Shown here: positions 8,001-17,343 of the stretch, one piece after another
Numbering within the stretch: position 1 is the stretch's first letter
Layout of the letters: each line of letters begins with the position of its first letter
Origin: VRUE01 sp963748075
GTDB taxonomy: Bacteria > Actinomycetota > Thermoleophilia > Solirubrobacterales > 70-9
NCBI GenBank assembly: GCA_963748075.1
Contig: CAVVHQ010000006.1
Span: 1 to 61,282, forward strand
DNA length: 61,282 bases
Direction: 5' to 3'
Position numbers and translations under genes: made by a program
Notes under the pieces: model-generated
Seen by the model: only the letters and a program-made list of their open reading frames with translations
The model's database searches: none
What the model was told of the DNA's origin: nothing

Positions 8001-9614
8001 TCAGCTCTCCACCGGCTCCAGGTCGACGCGGCCGCGCGGCGCTTCGACCCCGGTCACCCGGACGGAGACCGGATCGCCGAGCCGCAGCCTGCGCTTCGAC
8101 TCGCCGCCGACCAGGGCGGTCTCGGTCGCGTTCAGGTCGAAGCGCTCGGCGCCTCCCAGCCGGCGGGCCGGCAGGAAGCCCTCGTAGACGTCGCCCAGCT
8201 CGCCGCCGAAGCCGACGAAGGCGCCGGCCCGGATCAGCCCCGACACCTCGCCCTCGAAGCCGGTCTCGCCGCCCCGCTCGTCCAGCTCGCGCTCGAGCAG
8301 GAAGGCCGCGCATATGTCGTCCGCCCGGCGCTCGATCCGCATCGACTCCCGCTCCCGCTCCGAGCATTGCCAGGCGGCCTCGCGCGCTTCGGCGGCGCTC
8401 GGCGCCGCCTCGCCCTCGCCCAGCGCCGCGAGCAGCGCCCGGTGCACGACCAGGTCCGGGTAGCGCCGGATCGGTGAGGTGAAATGGCAGTAGGCGGCGC
8501 TGCCGAGCCCGGCGTGGCCGCTGTTTTGCTCGCTGTACCTGGCCTGCTTGAGGGAGCGGAGCACGAGCGATGTATACGCGTCGCGGCCGTGCCCGCGCCG
8601 CGCCGCCTCGCGCCCGACCAGGCGGCTCGCCTCGGCCGCGGCCTCGCCGGCCTGGCGGGGAGCCAGCCCGCCGCGCAGCGGCGGCGTCGGGATCTCGAGG
8701 TCCGCCAGCTGCTCGACCAGCCGTTCGACCCGTGGCGGGTCGGGCTGGGCGTGGACCCGGTAGATCGCCGGCACGCGCTTGCGCTCCAGCAGCCGCGCCA
8801 CCTGCTCGTTGGCGAGGATCATCAGCCGCTCGATCAGGCGGTGCGACTCGGTCTGGACGACGGAGTGGGCGCCGCTGACCCGGCCGGCCGGGTCGAAGTG
8901 GAACTCGGGCTCGAAGGACTCGACGTCGAGGCTGGTCGTGCCACGCCGCTCGCCCAGCGCCGCCGCCGCAGCGCGGGCGACCGCCAGCGGCTCGGCGACC
9001 GCCTGCGGCGCCGTGGCACGCCCGGAGAAGACGACGTCGAGCTGGTCGTAGTCGAGCCGCGCGTCGGAGCGAATGCGGCTGCGGTAGAAGCTGGCGGCGC
9101 CGGGCTCGCCGTCCGGCCTCAGCTCGATCTCCGCGGTCACCGCGAGCCGCTCCACCCCCGGCGCCAGGCTGCAGGCCTCCTCGCTGAGCGGGTGCGGCAG
9201 CATCGGCTCGACCGTCCCCGGCGCGTAGGTGCTGTTGCCGCGGCGCCGCGCCTCGCGGTCGAGCGGCGAGCCGGGAGGCACGTGGGCGGCGACGTCGGCG
9301 ATGTGGACCCAGAGCCTGCTCGCGTCCCCCTCGCGCCGCGCCGAGACTGCGTCGTCGAAGTCGCGCGCCGTCGCCGGGTCGACCGTGAAGGTGGGCAGCT
9401 CGACCAGGTCGCGGCGCGGCCCCGAACGCGCCTCGGCCACGCCGGCCGTCTCCCTCGCGTCGACCTCGAGCGCGGCGGGGAAGCCGCGCCCGCCCAGCTC
9501 CTCGCCCAGCAGCGCCTCGATCGCCTCGCGGGCGGTGCTCGGCGCCTCCCGCCTGCGCTGCCGGCCGCGCGCCCGCTGTCGATCCCGGTAGTAGCGCCAG
9601 TCGCGTTCGCTCAC
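8001..9614 (-). CDS. RNase II/R-family 3'-5' exoribonuclease
   Basis: A 537-residue protein with the RNB catalytic domain, including the metal-binding aspartates in DPATARDFDDAV and the RNB features SHRLIERLMILAN and FTSPIRRYPDL. A C-terminal S1 RNA-binding domain follows from about residue 450. It is much shorter than E. coli RNase R because the N-terminal cold-shock and helix-turn-helix domains are missing. The GTG start overlaps the stop of the upstream protease gene (GTGA). RNase R degrades structured RNA and works with tmRNA-SmpB on nonstop mRNAs; the smpB neighbour supports that role here. Confidence 0.9.
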   Translation of the reverse strand: MSERDWRYYRDRQRARGRQRRREAPSTAREAIEALLGEELGGRGFPAALEVDARETAGVAEARSGPRRDLVELPTFTVDPATARDFDDAVSARREGDASRLWVHIADVAAHVPPGSPLDREARRRGNSTYAPGTVEPMLPHPLSEEACSLAPGVERLAVTAEIELRPDGEPGAASFYRSRIRSDARLDYDQLDVVFSGRATAPQAVAEPLAVARAAAAALGERRGTTSLDVESFEPEFHFDPAGRVSGAHSVVQTESHRLIERLMILANEQVARLLERKRVPAIYRVHAQPDPPRVERLVEQLADLEIPTPPLRGGLAPRQAGEAAAEASRLVGREAARRGHGRDAYTSLVLRSLKQARYSEQNSGHAGLGSAAYCHFTSPIRRYPDLVVHRALLAALGEGEAAPSAAEAREAAWQCSERERESMRIERRADDICAAFLLERELDERGGETGFEGEVSGLIRAGAFVGFGGELGDVYEGFLPARRLGGAERFDLNATETALVGGESKRRLRLGDPVSVRVTGVEAPRGRVDLEPVES

Positions 9615-10789
9615 CGCGCCGACAGCACTCCGAAACCTCGTTCGACCGCCTCGTCCCGGGTGGTTCCCGGCAGATCGCGGACCCGAACGTCGGGGTGGAT
9701 GCCCCTGCCGGCCAGGTTGACGCCCTGCGGCGTGAAGTACTCGCCCACGGTCAGCTTCAGCGCGCCGCCGTTGGAGAGGCCGACCTCCTGCTGGAAGACG
9801 CCCTTGCCGTAGGAGCGCGTGCCGACCGTCTTCGCCCCCGCGTCGTCGGCCAGCGCGGCGGCGAGGATCTCCGCCGCCGAGGCGGTGTTGCGGTCGATCA
9901 GCACGACCAGCGGCAACGGCGGCAGGTTGCCGCCCTTGGTCCTGAAGACGGCGTCGCCCTGGCTGCGCGACTTGGTCGAGACGACGACTTCGCCCTTCGG
10001 CAGGAAGACGCTCGCGGTCAGCACCGCCTCGTCGAGCAGGCCGCCGCCGTTGCCGCGCAGGTCGAGCACCAGCCCCCGCGCGCCGCGCTTCTGCAGCCTG
10101 CGAAGCGGTTTGCGCACCGCCCCGTGCACGCCTTCGGTGAAGGCTGCGATCTGCAGGTAGCCGAGCTCGCGGCCGTCGACCGTCTTCAGCCTGCTGCTGA
10201 CGACCGGAACCGAGATCTGCTCGCGGGTCAGCTTCACCTGGCGCGTATCGCCGCGCGGCCTGCCCCGCACCCCCACCGTCACCTCGGTCCCTTCCGGTCC
10301 CTTGATCCGCGCCGCCGCCGCGGCGGCGCTGAGGCCGGAGATCGAGCGGCCGTCGACCGAGACGATCGTGTCGCCCACCTCGATCCCGGCCCGTTCGGCC
10401 GGCGAGCGCTTGAAGACGCTCTGCACGCTGAGACCGCCCCTGGCCTTGATCACGCCGAGGCCGACCCCCGAGAAGCGCCCCTCGATCTCCTCGTTGAAGC
10501 GGGCCAGGGCCGCCGGCGAGAAGTACTCGGTGAAGCGGTCGTGGTGACGGCGCCGCAGACCCCGCACCATGCCCTGCAGGGAGGAGTCGATCAGCTCGTC
10601 CTTGGAGACCGGCCGGTAGTAGTCGTCCTCGATCAGCTCGGTCGCTTCGGCGGTCAGGCCGCCCGCTTCGTCGACGAAGAGGTCGCGCAGCGGCGGGGGC
10701 ATCTGCGCGGGGTGGCCGCCGATCCACAGCCCCGCCGCGAGCACCAGGAGCAGCACGACCGCCAGGCCAACGGTCCGGCCGATCCTCAT
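9611..10789 (-). CDS. Carboxy-terminal processing peptidase, S41 family, membrane anchored
   Basis: The 392-residue protein starts with an uncleaved-looking hydrophobic anchor (TVGLAVVLLLVLAAGLWIGG). A PDZ domain is centred near residues 100-190 (FSGVGLGV through VGDTIVSVDG). The S41 catalytic core has the serine in NTASAAEILAAAL and the lysine in GTRSYGKGVFQ. These proteases act outside the membrane on the C-termini of envelope proteins. It lies directly downstream of ftsX and overlaps the RNase gene by four bases, an arrangement common in bacteria and suggesting envelope or division-linked expression. Confidence 0.93.
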   Translation of the reverse strand: MRIGRTVGLAVVLLLVLAAGLWIGGHPAQMPPPLRDLFVDEAGGLTAEATELIEDDYYRPVSKDELIDSSLQGMVRGLRRRHHDRFTEYFSPAALARFNEEIEGRFSGVGLGVIKARGGLSVQSVFKRSPAERAGIEVGDTIVSVDGRSISGLSAAAAAARIKGPEGTEVTVGVRGRPRGDTRQVKLTREQISVPVVSSRLKTVDGRELGYLQIAAFTEGVHGAVRKPLRRLQKRGARGLVLDLRGNGGGLLDEAVLTASVFLPKGEVVVSTKSRSQGDAVFRTKGGNLPPLPLVVLIDRNTASAAEILAAALADDAGAKTVGTRSYGKGVFQQEVGLSNGGALKLTVGEYFTPQGVNLAGRGIHPDVRVRDLPGTTRDEAVERGFGVLSAR

Positions 10790-10796
10790 GTCCGCC

Positions 10797-11714
10797 TCAG
10801 ACTCTCAGGAAGCGGCGCAGGGTGACGCCCGAGCCGACCGCGGAGACCAGCACCGAGGCGGCGAAGAGGATCGCGACCAGCGCCGGGAAGGAGAGCGTGG
10901 TGCTGTTCTGCGCGGCTAGGAAGCCGATGCTGTCGCTCAGCGGGTCGACGACGGTCAGCTTGCCCAGCCACAGGATCAGTATGGCCACCAGGCCGCCCGC
11001 GAAGCCGACCACCACCCCCTCGATCATGAACGGCCAGCGGATGAACCAGCGGGTGGCGCCGACCAGCCGCATCACCTCGACCTCGCGGCGGCGGGCGTAG
11101 ATCGAGAGCCGGATCGTGTTGCCGACCAGCATCAGCGAGGCGACGATCAGCAGCGCCGTGATCACCGTCAGGACGATCTTCAGCGCGCTCGTCACCTGCT
11201 CGATCTTCTTCGAGTCTTCCTGGCGATCGAAGACGTCCTGGACGATCGGCGAGATCGCCTGCGGCTTGCCGTTCGGGCCCGGCGGGGTGATCGCCGCCCG
11301 CACGGAGTCGAGGTTGCCCGCGTCGTCGGCCTTGACTTTGAAGTTCGCCGGCAGCGGGTTGGAATGGAGCTGGGTGAGCAGTTCGCCGCTCTTTTCCTTC
11401 CCGAGGTCCTTCTTGAGTTCGTCGAGCGCCTCGGCCTTGGTGATCAGCTTCACCGAGGCGACGTGCGGGAGCGCCAGCAGCCTGTGCTCGAGCTGGTTGA
11501 TTTCGGCCCGGGTCGCGTCGTCGTAGATCGCCACCCTGGTTTCGAGGCTGTCGCGGACTTCGTTGCTTTTTGCCTGGGTGGTCTGGAAGACCGGGATCAG
11601 GACGCCGAGCAGGATCACGGTGACGACCGTGGTGACGATCGCCGCCATGCTCGGGGCGCCGTTGCGGCGCAGCGCGCGGAACGCCTCCTGGATGAAGAAG
11701 AAGAGCCTCGACAT
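10797..11714 (-). CDS. ftsX: Cell division ABC transporter permease-like protein FtsX
   Basis: A 305-residue membrane protein with one N-terminal helix, an extracellular domain of about 130 residues that contacts peptidoglycan hydrolases, and three C-terminal helices. RLSIYARRREVEVMRLVGAT is the FtsX/MacB signature loop. It starts two bases after ftsE ends. FtsEX does not transport; it uses ATP to switch on cell-wall hydrolases at division. Confidence 0.95.
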   Translation of the reverse strand: MSRLFFFIQEAFRALRRNGAPSMAAIVTTVVTVILLGVLIPVFQTTQAKSNEVRDSLETRVAIYDDATRAEINQLEHRLLALPHVASVKLITKAEALDELKKDLGKEKSGELLTQLHSNPLPANFKVKADDAGNLDSVRAAITPPGPNGKPQAISPIVQDVFDRQEDSKKIEQVTSALKIVLTVITALLIVASLMLVGNTIRLSIYARRREVEVMRLVGATRWFIRWPFMIEGVVVGFAGGLVAILILWLGKLTVVDPLSDSIGFLAAQNSTTLSFPALVAILFAASVLVSAVGSGVTLRRFLRV

Positions 11715-11715
11715 C

Positions 11716-12549
11716 TCAGACCAGCGAGTCTTGTCCGTTGGTCTGGCCCTCGGGGGCGACGCCCATCTCGGCCCGCATCCGCAGCCCGAACTCGCTGGTC
11801 GACTCCTCGGTGTAGCCGCCGCTGACCTCGTCGCGGACGACGCGGCCCTCGTACAGCTCGATCACCCGGCGGCGCATGTTGTCGACCATCTCGCGGTCGT
11901 GGGTGACGACGACGACCGTGGTGCCGGTCTTGTTGATCCGGTAGAGCAGCTGCATCACGCCGATCGAGGTGACCGGGTCGAGGTTGCCGCTCGGCTCGTC
12001 GGCGAGCAACAGCGGCGGGTGGTTGACGAAGGCGCGGGCGATCGAGACGCGCTGCTGCTCGCCGCCGGAGAGCTGGTCGGGGTAGCTGTGCAGCTTGGTC
12101 GAGAGGCCGACCAGGCGCAGCGTCTCCGGCACCTGGGCGCGGATCTCGGCGCGGCTGGCGCCGATCACCTGGAGGGCGTAGGCGACGTTGTCGTAGACGG
12201 TGCGGTCGGGCAGCAGCTTGAAGTCCTGGAAGACGGTGCCGACGTTGCGCCGCAGCTGCGGGATCCTCTTTTCCGCCAGCTCGCCGATGTCGCGGCCGGC
12301 GATCCGCACGCTTCCCTCGGTCGCCTCCAGCTCGCGGATCAGCATCTTGATCAGGGTCGACTTGCCGCAGCCGGTCGGCCCGACCAGGAAGACGAATTCG
12401 CCGCGGTCGATCGCCAGCGAGACCCGGTCGAGCGCCATGTGGCCGCCCGGGTAGACCTTGACCACGTCGCGCAGCTCGACGATCGGCGCGCCGCCGGGCC
12501 GCCGGCTCCGCGCCGCCTCGACCTTTTTTCGCTTCCTCGCTCTGGCCAT
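11716..12549 (-). CDS. ftsE: Cell division ATP-binding protein FtsE
   Basis: The 277-residue ABC ATPase shows Walker A (GPTGCGKST), the ABC signature (LSGGEQQRVSIARAF) and Walker B (LLLADEPSG), followed by the H-loop region (VVVVTHDREMV). A C-terminal extension of about 45 residues goes beyond the standard 230-residue FtsE. The ATG giving MARARKRKK is preferred over an ATG 14 codons upstream because FtsE proteins have only a short N-terminus. It is the first gene of the ftsE-ftsX-protease-RNase-smpB series. Confidence 0.95.
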   Translation of the reverse strand: MARARKRKKVEAARSRRPGGAPIVELRDVVKVYPGGHMALDRVSLAIDRGEFVFLVGPTGCGKSTLIKMLIRELEATEGSVRIAGRDIGELAEKRIPQLRRNVGTVFQDFKLLPDRTVYDNVAYALQVIGASRAEIRAQVPETLRLVGLSTKLHSYPDQLSGGEQQRVSIARAFVNHPPLLLADEPSGNLDPVTSIGVMQLLYRINKTGTTVVVVTHDREMVDNMRRRVIELYEGRVVRDEVSGGYTEESTSEFGLRMRAEMGVAPEGQTNGQDSLV

Positions 12550-12721
12550 CGTCGGGGGACCTTCTCCGGGTACAGGGTGACTCCTGCGCACCCTTGGGCG
12601 CGCAACTCCCCGCCCAGTAAGGATGTGCGACAGCTTAGCGAATTGTGAGCGAACGCTCGTACTTCCGCTCGCCTCTTCGCGCAGCTAAGGTCGACATGAA
12701 CCCCGATTAAGGAGGAACGCG

Positions 12722-12997
12722 ATGAGCGTCCTTATCCGCTTTGCCCCGGCGTCCTTGACCGCGGCGCAGTACGACGAGAGCATCCGCAAGCTCGAGGAGG
12801 CGGGCATCTTTCCGCCCGACGGACTCGATTACCACGTCTGCTTCGGTACCGATGGAAACCTTCGCGTCAGCGAGATCTGGGACTCCCGGGAGCAACTCGA
12901 CGCATTCGGCGAGCGACTGATGCCAATACTCTCCGAGGTCGGGATCGACCCAGGCGAACCAGAGGTGATGGAGGTTCGCAACATCGTCAAGCGCTAG
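12722..12997 (+). CDS. Small dimeric alpha-beta barrel-like hypothetical protein
   Basis: A 91-residue protein preceded by an excellent ribosome site (AAGGAGG eight bases before ATG). Its pattern of strand (MSVLIRF), helix (AAQYDESIRKLEEAG), strand (YHVCFG, LRVSEIWDS) and helix (EQLDAFGERLMPIL) resembles the ferredoxin-like folds of antibiotic-biosynthesis-monooxygenase-type proteins. No catalytic residues can be pointed to, so this is a fold-level guess. Confidence 0.65.
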   Translation: MSVLIRFAPASLTAAQYDESIRKLEEAGIFPPDGLDYHVCFGTDGNLRVSEIWDSREQLDAFGERLMPILSEVGIDPGEPEVMEVRNIVKR

Positions 12998-13067
12998 CCC
13001 GGACAAGCCGCAAGCTGGACCTTGCGCCCATGCGCGGGATTCGTTCAGCGGGCGAGCGACAACAGCC

Positions 13068-13499
13068 ATGAAGAAGAGGAAGAGCGACTCGGAGGAAGGA
13101 AAAGAGGGAGACCCTCCCTCTCAGCTGATAGACGCGAGGATCGAGGAGCTGGGCGATTGGCGGGGCGAGACGCTCGCTCGGGTCCGAGCTCTCATCAAGC
13201 AGGCCGACCCCGAGGTGGTCGAGGAGTGGAAGTGGAGAGGGGTTCCGGTGTGGTACCACGCCGGAATGATCTGCACCGGTGAGACGTACAAGAATGTCGT
13301 GAAGATGACCTTCGCCAAGGGCGCCTCGTTGGAGGACCCTTCAGGCCTCTTCAACTCCAGCCTCGAAGGCAACACCAGGCGTGCCATCGATTTCCATGAG
13401 GGCGACGAGATCGATGAAAAGGCCTTGAAGGCGCTCATTCGCGCCGCCGTAGCGCTGAACACGTCCTCAGCCGGCCAGCCGCCGGGGACGAGGGCGTAG
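13068..13499 (+). CDS. DUF1801 domain protein
   Basis: A 143-residue cytosolic protein. The segment from ARVRALIKQADPEVVEEWKW through PVWYHAGMICTGETYKN and VKMTFAKGASL is the YdhG/DUF1801 pattern, a family of unknown function related to the frataxin-like YdhG fold. It follows the small barrel-like gene on the same strand. Its N-terminus is unusually Lys/Ser/Glu rich. Confidence 0.75.
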   Translation: MKKRKSDSEEGKEGDPPSQLIDARIEELGDWRGETLARVRALIKQADPEVVEEWKWRGVPVWYHAGMICTGETYKNVVKMTFAKGASLEDPSGLFNSSLEGNTRRAIDFHEGDEIDEKALKALIRAAVALNTSSAGQPPGTRA

Positions 13500-13522
13500 A
13501 GGACAGAGAGGATTTGGGCGGA

Positions 13523-15649
13523 GTGAGTGAGTCCGGGGGGGCAGGGGTCGCCCAACGCGCCGGGGCATCGACGATCTGGGATCGCGTTCCCGGTGACGCG
13601 GGCTGGTATCGAGACTCAGCGGCCCTCGAGGCTGCGGCGCGGCTTGCCGTCGTCGTCGCAGTGCCGTTCCTGGCGCTCTACTTCGGCGGCGCCGAGCTGG
13701 TCGCGATCTGGGCGATGCTCGGCGCGCTGAACATCGTGCTCAGCGGATTCGGGGGCTCGCGTCGCCTCGTCGTGCTCTCGACGACGGCGCTGACCTTTGC
13801 GATGGCGGCCTTCGCGCTCGTCGGGCCGCTGATCGCCCACTCCGATGCCGGGGTGGTGCTGACCACTCTCGCGGTGGGGTTTGCGGCGGGATGGCTCGGG
13901 CTGCTCAGCGACTACTGGCGAGTCGGGGGACCGCTTGCGTTGATCGTATTCGTGATCAGCGTCAGTCTCCCCGGCAACATCGGGACCGGCGTCGAGGCGG
14001 CAATCGGAATCCTGATCGGCGGAGCTGCGGCGCTCGGCGGCCTGCTGGTAGTCGCGACGGCCGGATCCGCTGGACTCCGTGACCGCTTGGCGACGAGCTT
14101 CGAGGCTGCGGCCGACACCCTTGGCCGCGTGACCTCAACGGGAGCCGGCGGAGCGACAGCAGATGCGGCTGGAGGGAGCGATGTCCTCGACCTCGAGGCG
14201 CTCCGTTGTCAGCTCGACGAGACGAGAGACTTTCTGGCCGACAACGCGTGGGCCCCAACGGGGCGCGCTCCCGCCGAGCATCTCCGGGTGGCGCTGATCC
14301 ATGACGCGGAGCGGATCGCCGGCGACGTGGGGCGGTTGGCGGCGCTGCTCGAGGACGAGCCCCCTGGGCAGGATCAGCGCGCGCTCGTGGCGCCGGCGGT
14401 CGAGGCCGTTGTCGAGGCAATCCACGAGCTGGCGGGCGCGATTCGCGACGAGCGCCCGGCGGAGGTGGCTCGCCTGCGAGCCGCGGTCGGTGAGCCTGGG
14501 GACGAGTCGTCGAGCCCAATCCTGATCGCACTTGGAGGATTGGCCGGCGACGTGATCAGCGCGGCGGCGAACGCAACCGCGGTCGCGCGGCTTCTCAGCG
14601 CCCCGGGCGGCGCGGAAGTCACCGACCTGGGACGACATGAGGTATACGACAGGCGCTCTGAGCGACGCGCATACCGAGACGCTCTGCGCCGGGAGCTGAG
14701 CCGCGAATCGCCCTACTTCCTGTTCGGGCTTCGGCTCGGGATCGCCGTCGCCGCGGGCACCTGGCTGTATCTGGCGTTGGGGCTGAGCGATGCGCACGGG
14801 CTGTGGATCCCGGTGACGATCATCGTGGTGCTGCAGCCGACGCTTGGCGCATCGGTCGAGCGGACGCTCGAGCGTTTCGGCGGGACGCTGGTCGGCGTGG
14901 CGATCGCTCTCGGGCTGCTTGCTCTGATCCAGGACGACGAGGTCGCAATCGTCGTGCTGTTCCCATTCCTGCTCTTCGCGACCATCTATCTCGGCCGGAT
15001 CAACTACGCCGTCGCGGTGGTGTTCATCACTCTCTCGGTCGTCCTGCTTTTCAATCTGCTCGCGCCCGCGGGCGCAAGCACCGGCCTGGAGCGGCTCACC
15101 GGGACGGTGATCGGGATCGCGATCGGGGTGGCATCGACGTTCGCGCTTTGGCCGCGCTCACTGCACAGGACTCTGGTCGCGTCGGCTGCCAGCCTGATCG
15201 ATGCCAGCGGTCGCTGCCTCGCAGCCTCGCAGGTGGCCGGACCCGATTCGCCTCGCGATTGCGACAGCGCGACCGAGGCGCTGCTCCGATATGCCTCCGC
15301 CGAGCGTCTCTATGTTCGCCAGCCCGGCGATCTCGCGCTCGACCGCGGCGGGCTCTACGAGCTGGACCGCGCATCGCAACGCCTGATCGAGCTCGGCACG
15401 ATGATCCGCGGGCTCGCTCAACCCATACGGCAGACCCTCGCGGCCCCGATGACGGAGGACATCTTGCGATTGGAGGCGCTCGCCAATGCAGTCCGAGGCG
15501 GCCGCCGAGGCGTGGTCCACAAATACTCCAAGACAGCGGACGCCGCCGATGCCGCCCAAAGCGACCCGCTGATTAGGTTTCTGCTCCTGACTTCACGAGC
15601 GGAGATCGACGCTGTCGAGCGGGCCGTGGCTCGCCTCAGCCCCGGGTGA
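13523..15649 (+). CDS. FUSC-family membrane protein (aromatic acid exporter-like)
   Basis: About 708 residues. Two sets of roughly six transmembrane helices lie at about residues 30-170 and 400-540, each followed by a soluble helical domain, which is the duplicated layout of FUSC/YccS/AaeB proteins. The second set includes LGLSDAHGLWIPVTIIVVLQ and RTLERFGGTLVGVAIALGLL, the typical FUSC_2 signature (SxxRxxGTxxG-like). The start is uncertain: GTG at 13523 is given, a TTG three codons earlier is possible. The family includes exporters of aromatic acids; the substrate here is unknown. Confidence 0.8.
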   Translation: MSESGGAGVAQRAGASTIWDRVPGDAGWYRDSAALEAAARLAVVVAVPFLALYFGGAELVAIWAMLGALNIVLSGFGGSRRLVVLSTTALTFAMAAFALVGPLIAHSDAGVVLTTLAVGFAAGWLGLLSDYWRVGGPLALIVFVISVSLPGNIGTGVEAAIGILIGGAAALGGLLVVATAGSAGLRDRLATSFEAAADTLGRVTSTGAGGATADAAGGSDVLDLEALRCQLDETRDFLADNAWAPTGRAPAEHLRVALIHDAERIAGDVGRLAALLEDEPPGQDQRALVAPAVEAVVEAIHELAGAIRDERPAEVARLRAAVGEPGDESSSPILIALGGLAGDVISAAANATAVARLLSAPGGAEVTDLGRHEVYDRRSERRAYRDALRRELSRESPYFLFGLRLGIAVAAGTWLYLALGLSDAHGLWIPVTIIVVLQPTLGASVERTLERFGGTLVGVAIALGLLALIQDDEVAIVVLFPFLLFATIYLGRINYAVAVVFITLSVVLLFNLLAPAGASTGLERLTGTVIGIAIGVASTFALWPRSLHRTLVASAASLIDASGRCLAASQVAGPDSPRDCDSATEALLRYASAERLYVRQPGDLALDRGGLYELDRASQRLIELGTMIRGLAQPIRQTLAAPMTEDILRLEALANAVRGGRRGVVHKYSKTADAADAAQSDPLIRFLLLTSRAEIDAVERAVARLSPG

Positions 15650-15881
15650 TGCGAAAGCCAACCTCGTCCGTGGACGGACTGCTGATGGTCGTCTCGTGCG
15701 GACGTCTGCCGGGCGCCACGGAGACGCTCGCGTCTCGCGCGAAACAGGAGTGCCGATATGGATAGACGGATGTAGCCCATCGAGTGTTGGCATGTTTTGA
15801 GGCATTCCATAAACAGGGCTGCCTACGACGACGAGCGATGGCCCCGCTTCGCTGGCTCTGATGTGCGGCTAGCCTGATGCG

Positions 15882-16502
15882 ATGGCGACGATCAATGAGG
15901 TGTTTCCATCCAAGGATCCGGTATCGCGGTTCATGGTGATGGTCTCGATGGCGCGCAACGACATCCGCCATGCGCTCTTAAAGGCGGGGAGCGCCAATGC
16001 AGCCAGCGAGCCCGACTTCACCTATTGGGTCCGATTGAGTACCGCGCATTTCTTCGAGGCCATCGCGGCCGTTCGGAGCTGGAGACAACTTCCGGAGGTC
16101 AAAGCGTTTCTGAATCGTGTCCCAGCCGCTGCACGCGATGACCTAAAGGCAGCAACCCGGAGCCTGGAGCAGATCGGAAACGCAGTGGTAGCGCACAGCC
16201 GCAATCGGACGTTCCACTACCCGTATCCCAGCGGCCGGTATCCGGCAGATAGCGAACTTGAGGCTGCTTTGGAGAACATGGGCACCGCGGAGGCGCAGTG
16301 GGTCGTCGAGGGCGAGGGGCGCTTTCGTCTGAAATTCGCCGACGAGGTGGCATTGGCCCTCGCGCTCGACAAGCATGAGCCCTCGCAGATCGAAAGACAG
16401 CTCGAGCTTGTGCGAGATGGCTCCGTGGCGTTCGTAAACTTCGCCACTCGCGCGATGGAGACGTATCTCCAGGAGCGAGGTTTCAATCCCCCGGGGCGCT
16501 GA
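15882..16502 (+). CDS. Hypothetical helical protein
   Basis: A 206-residue, mostly helical soluble protein with no recognised family. It has a long helical N-terminal half (SRFMVMVSMARNDIRHALLK, WVRLSTAHFFEAIAAVRSW) with charged and aromatic residues somewhat reminiscent of HEPN-like helical bundles. No RxxxxH motif is evident, so that is not claimed. It lies in an accessory region between the FUSC gene and another hypothetical, without a strong ribosome site. Confidence 0.55.
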   Translation: MATINEVFPSKDPVSRFMVMVSMARNDIRHALLKAGSANAASEPDFTYWVRLSTAHFFEAIAAVRSWRQLPEVKAFLNRVPAAARDDLKAATRSLEQIGNAVVAHSRNRTFHYPYPSGRYPADSELEAALENMGTAEAQWVVEGEGRFRLKFADEVALALALDKHEPSQIERQLELVRDGSVAFVNFATRAMETYLQERGFNPPGR

Positions 16503-16562
16503 GTGTCGCGCAGAAGCAGGAGCACCGCGGAGCCAACGAAGAAACGAGAGTAGGTTCATGCG

Positions 16563-17237
16563 ATGGATTGGACCGACAGGCTTCAGGTCTTCTGCGCCGA
16601 CGTGGGGTCAATTGCGCGCGACAGCTTCGCCTGGGCACGACGGATCCCGAGTTCCGACGGTGAGGAACTTCATCGGCCCGAGAGCATCGAGTCGCTTGCA
16701 GCTTCGGTTGTTCACGTCCTCCGCGCCGGCGAGCCCGTAGCGCTCGGCTTCGAGGCACCGTTGTTCATTCCAGTGCCAGAGAACCCGGATCGACTTGGAA
16801 AGGCGCGGCCCTGTGACGCGCCTTCACCGTCTTGGTCGAGCAGTGTAGGTGCGTCGGTCCTCGCAACGGCAATGGTGCAGATCCCGTGGATCCTACGGTT
16901 CATCCACGAACAGGTACCCGACGTCCGAGTAAACGTTCAGTGGCCACCGTTCGTCGAGCAGCAGGATGGGCTGCTGCTCTGGGAGGCATTCGTTAGTGGG
17001 GCGGCAAAGGGTGCGACGCATGAAGAGGATGCTCGCAGCGGGGTACAAGCGTTCTGCGAGCAGTTGCCGAACCCTGGCGACCCCAGCGCCGCAGAGACGG
17101 AAAGGCCGTTCTCCGTAGTGGCCGCCGCGGCGATCTGGGCTGGATTCGACCTATCGATCGAGGACATGCGCGGCGGATGCCTGCTTGTCCGCGCGACTCA
17201 TCCGCCGGACCAACCGCATCTACCAGAGACAGAGTAA
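16563..17237 (+). CDS. Hypothetical protein, possibly an RNase H-fold nuclease relative
   Basis: A 224-residue soluble protein. The segment VALGFEAPLFIPVPENPDRL resembles a recurring actinobacterial and proteobacterial hypothetical family in which a conserved GFExPLFxP motif is thought to belong to an RNase H-like fold. That assignment is from memory of the motif only. The remainder includes a hydrophobic helix around VGASVLATAMVQIPWIL. It sits directly after the preceding hypothetical on the same strand. Confidence 0.5.
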   Translation: MDWTDRLQVFCADVGSIARDSFAWARRIPSSDGEELHRPESIESLAASVVHVLRAGEPVALGFEAPLFIPVPENPDRLGKARPCDAPSPSWSSSVGASVLATAMVQIPWILRFIHEQVPDVRVNVQWPPFVEQQDGLLLWEAFVSGAAKGATHEEDARSGVQAFCEQLPNPGDPSAAETERPFSVVAAAAIWAGFDLSIEDMRGGCLLVRATHPPDQPHLPETE

Positions 17238-17343
17238 TTCTTCTCGCGAATTGCGACAGTGACCCGACGTCGGAGAGCCACGCTCGCTGGCCGCGCTGAG
17301 CCCTGACGGGACACCGCGACCGCTCTTCGACCAGATGCGGAAC

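Noticed and set aside
12645..12662. Operator-like GAGCGAACGCTC palindrome upstream of the 12722 gene
   Set aside because: The arms are only 5 bp, which is expected often in GC-rich DNA, and no regulator gene is adjacent.
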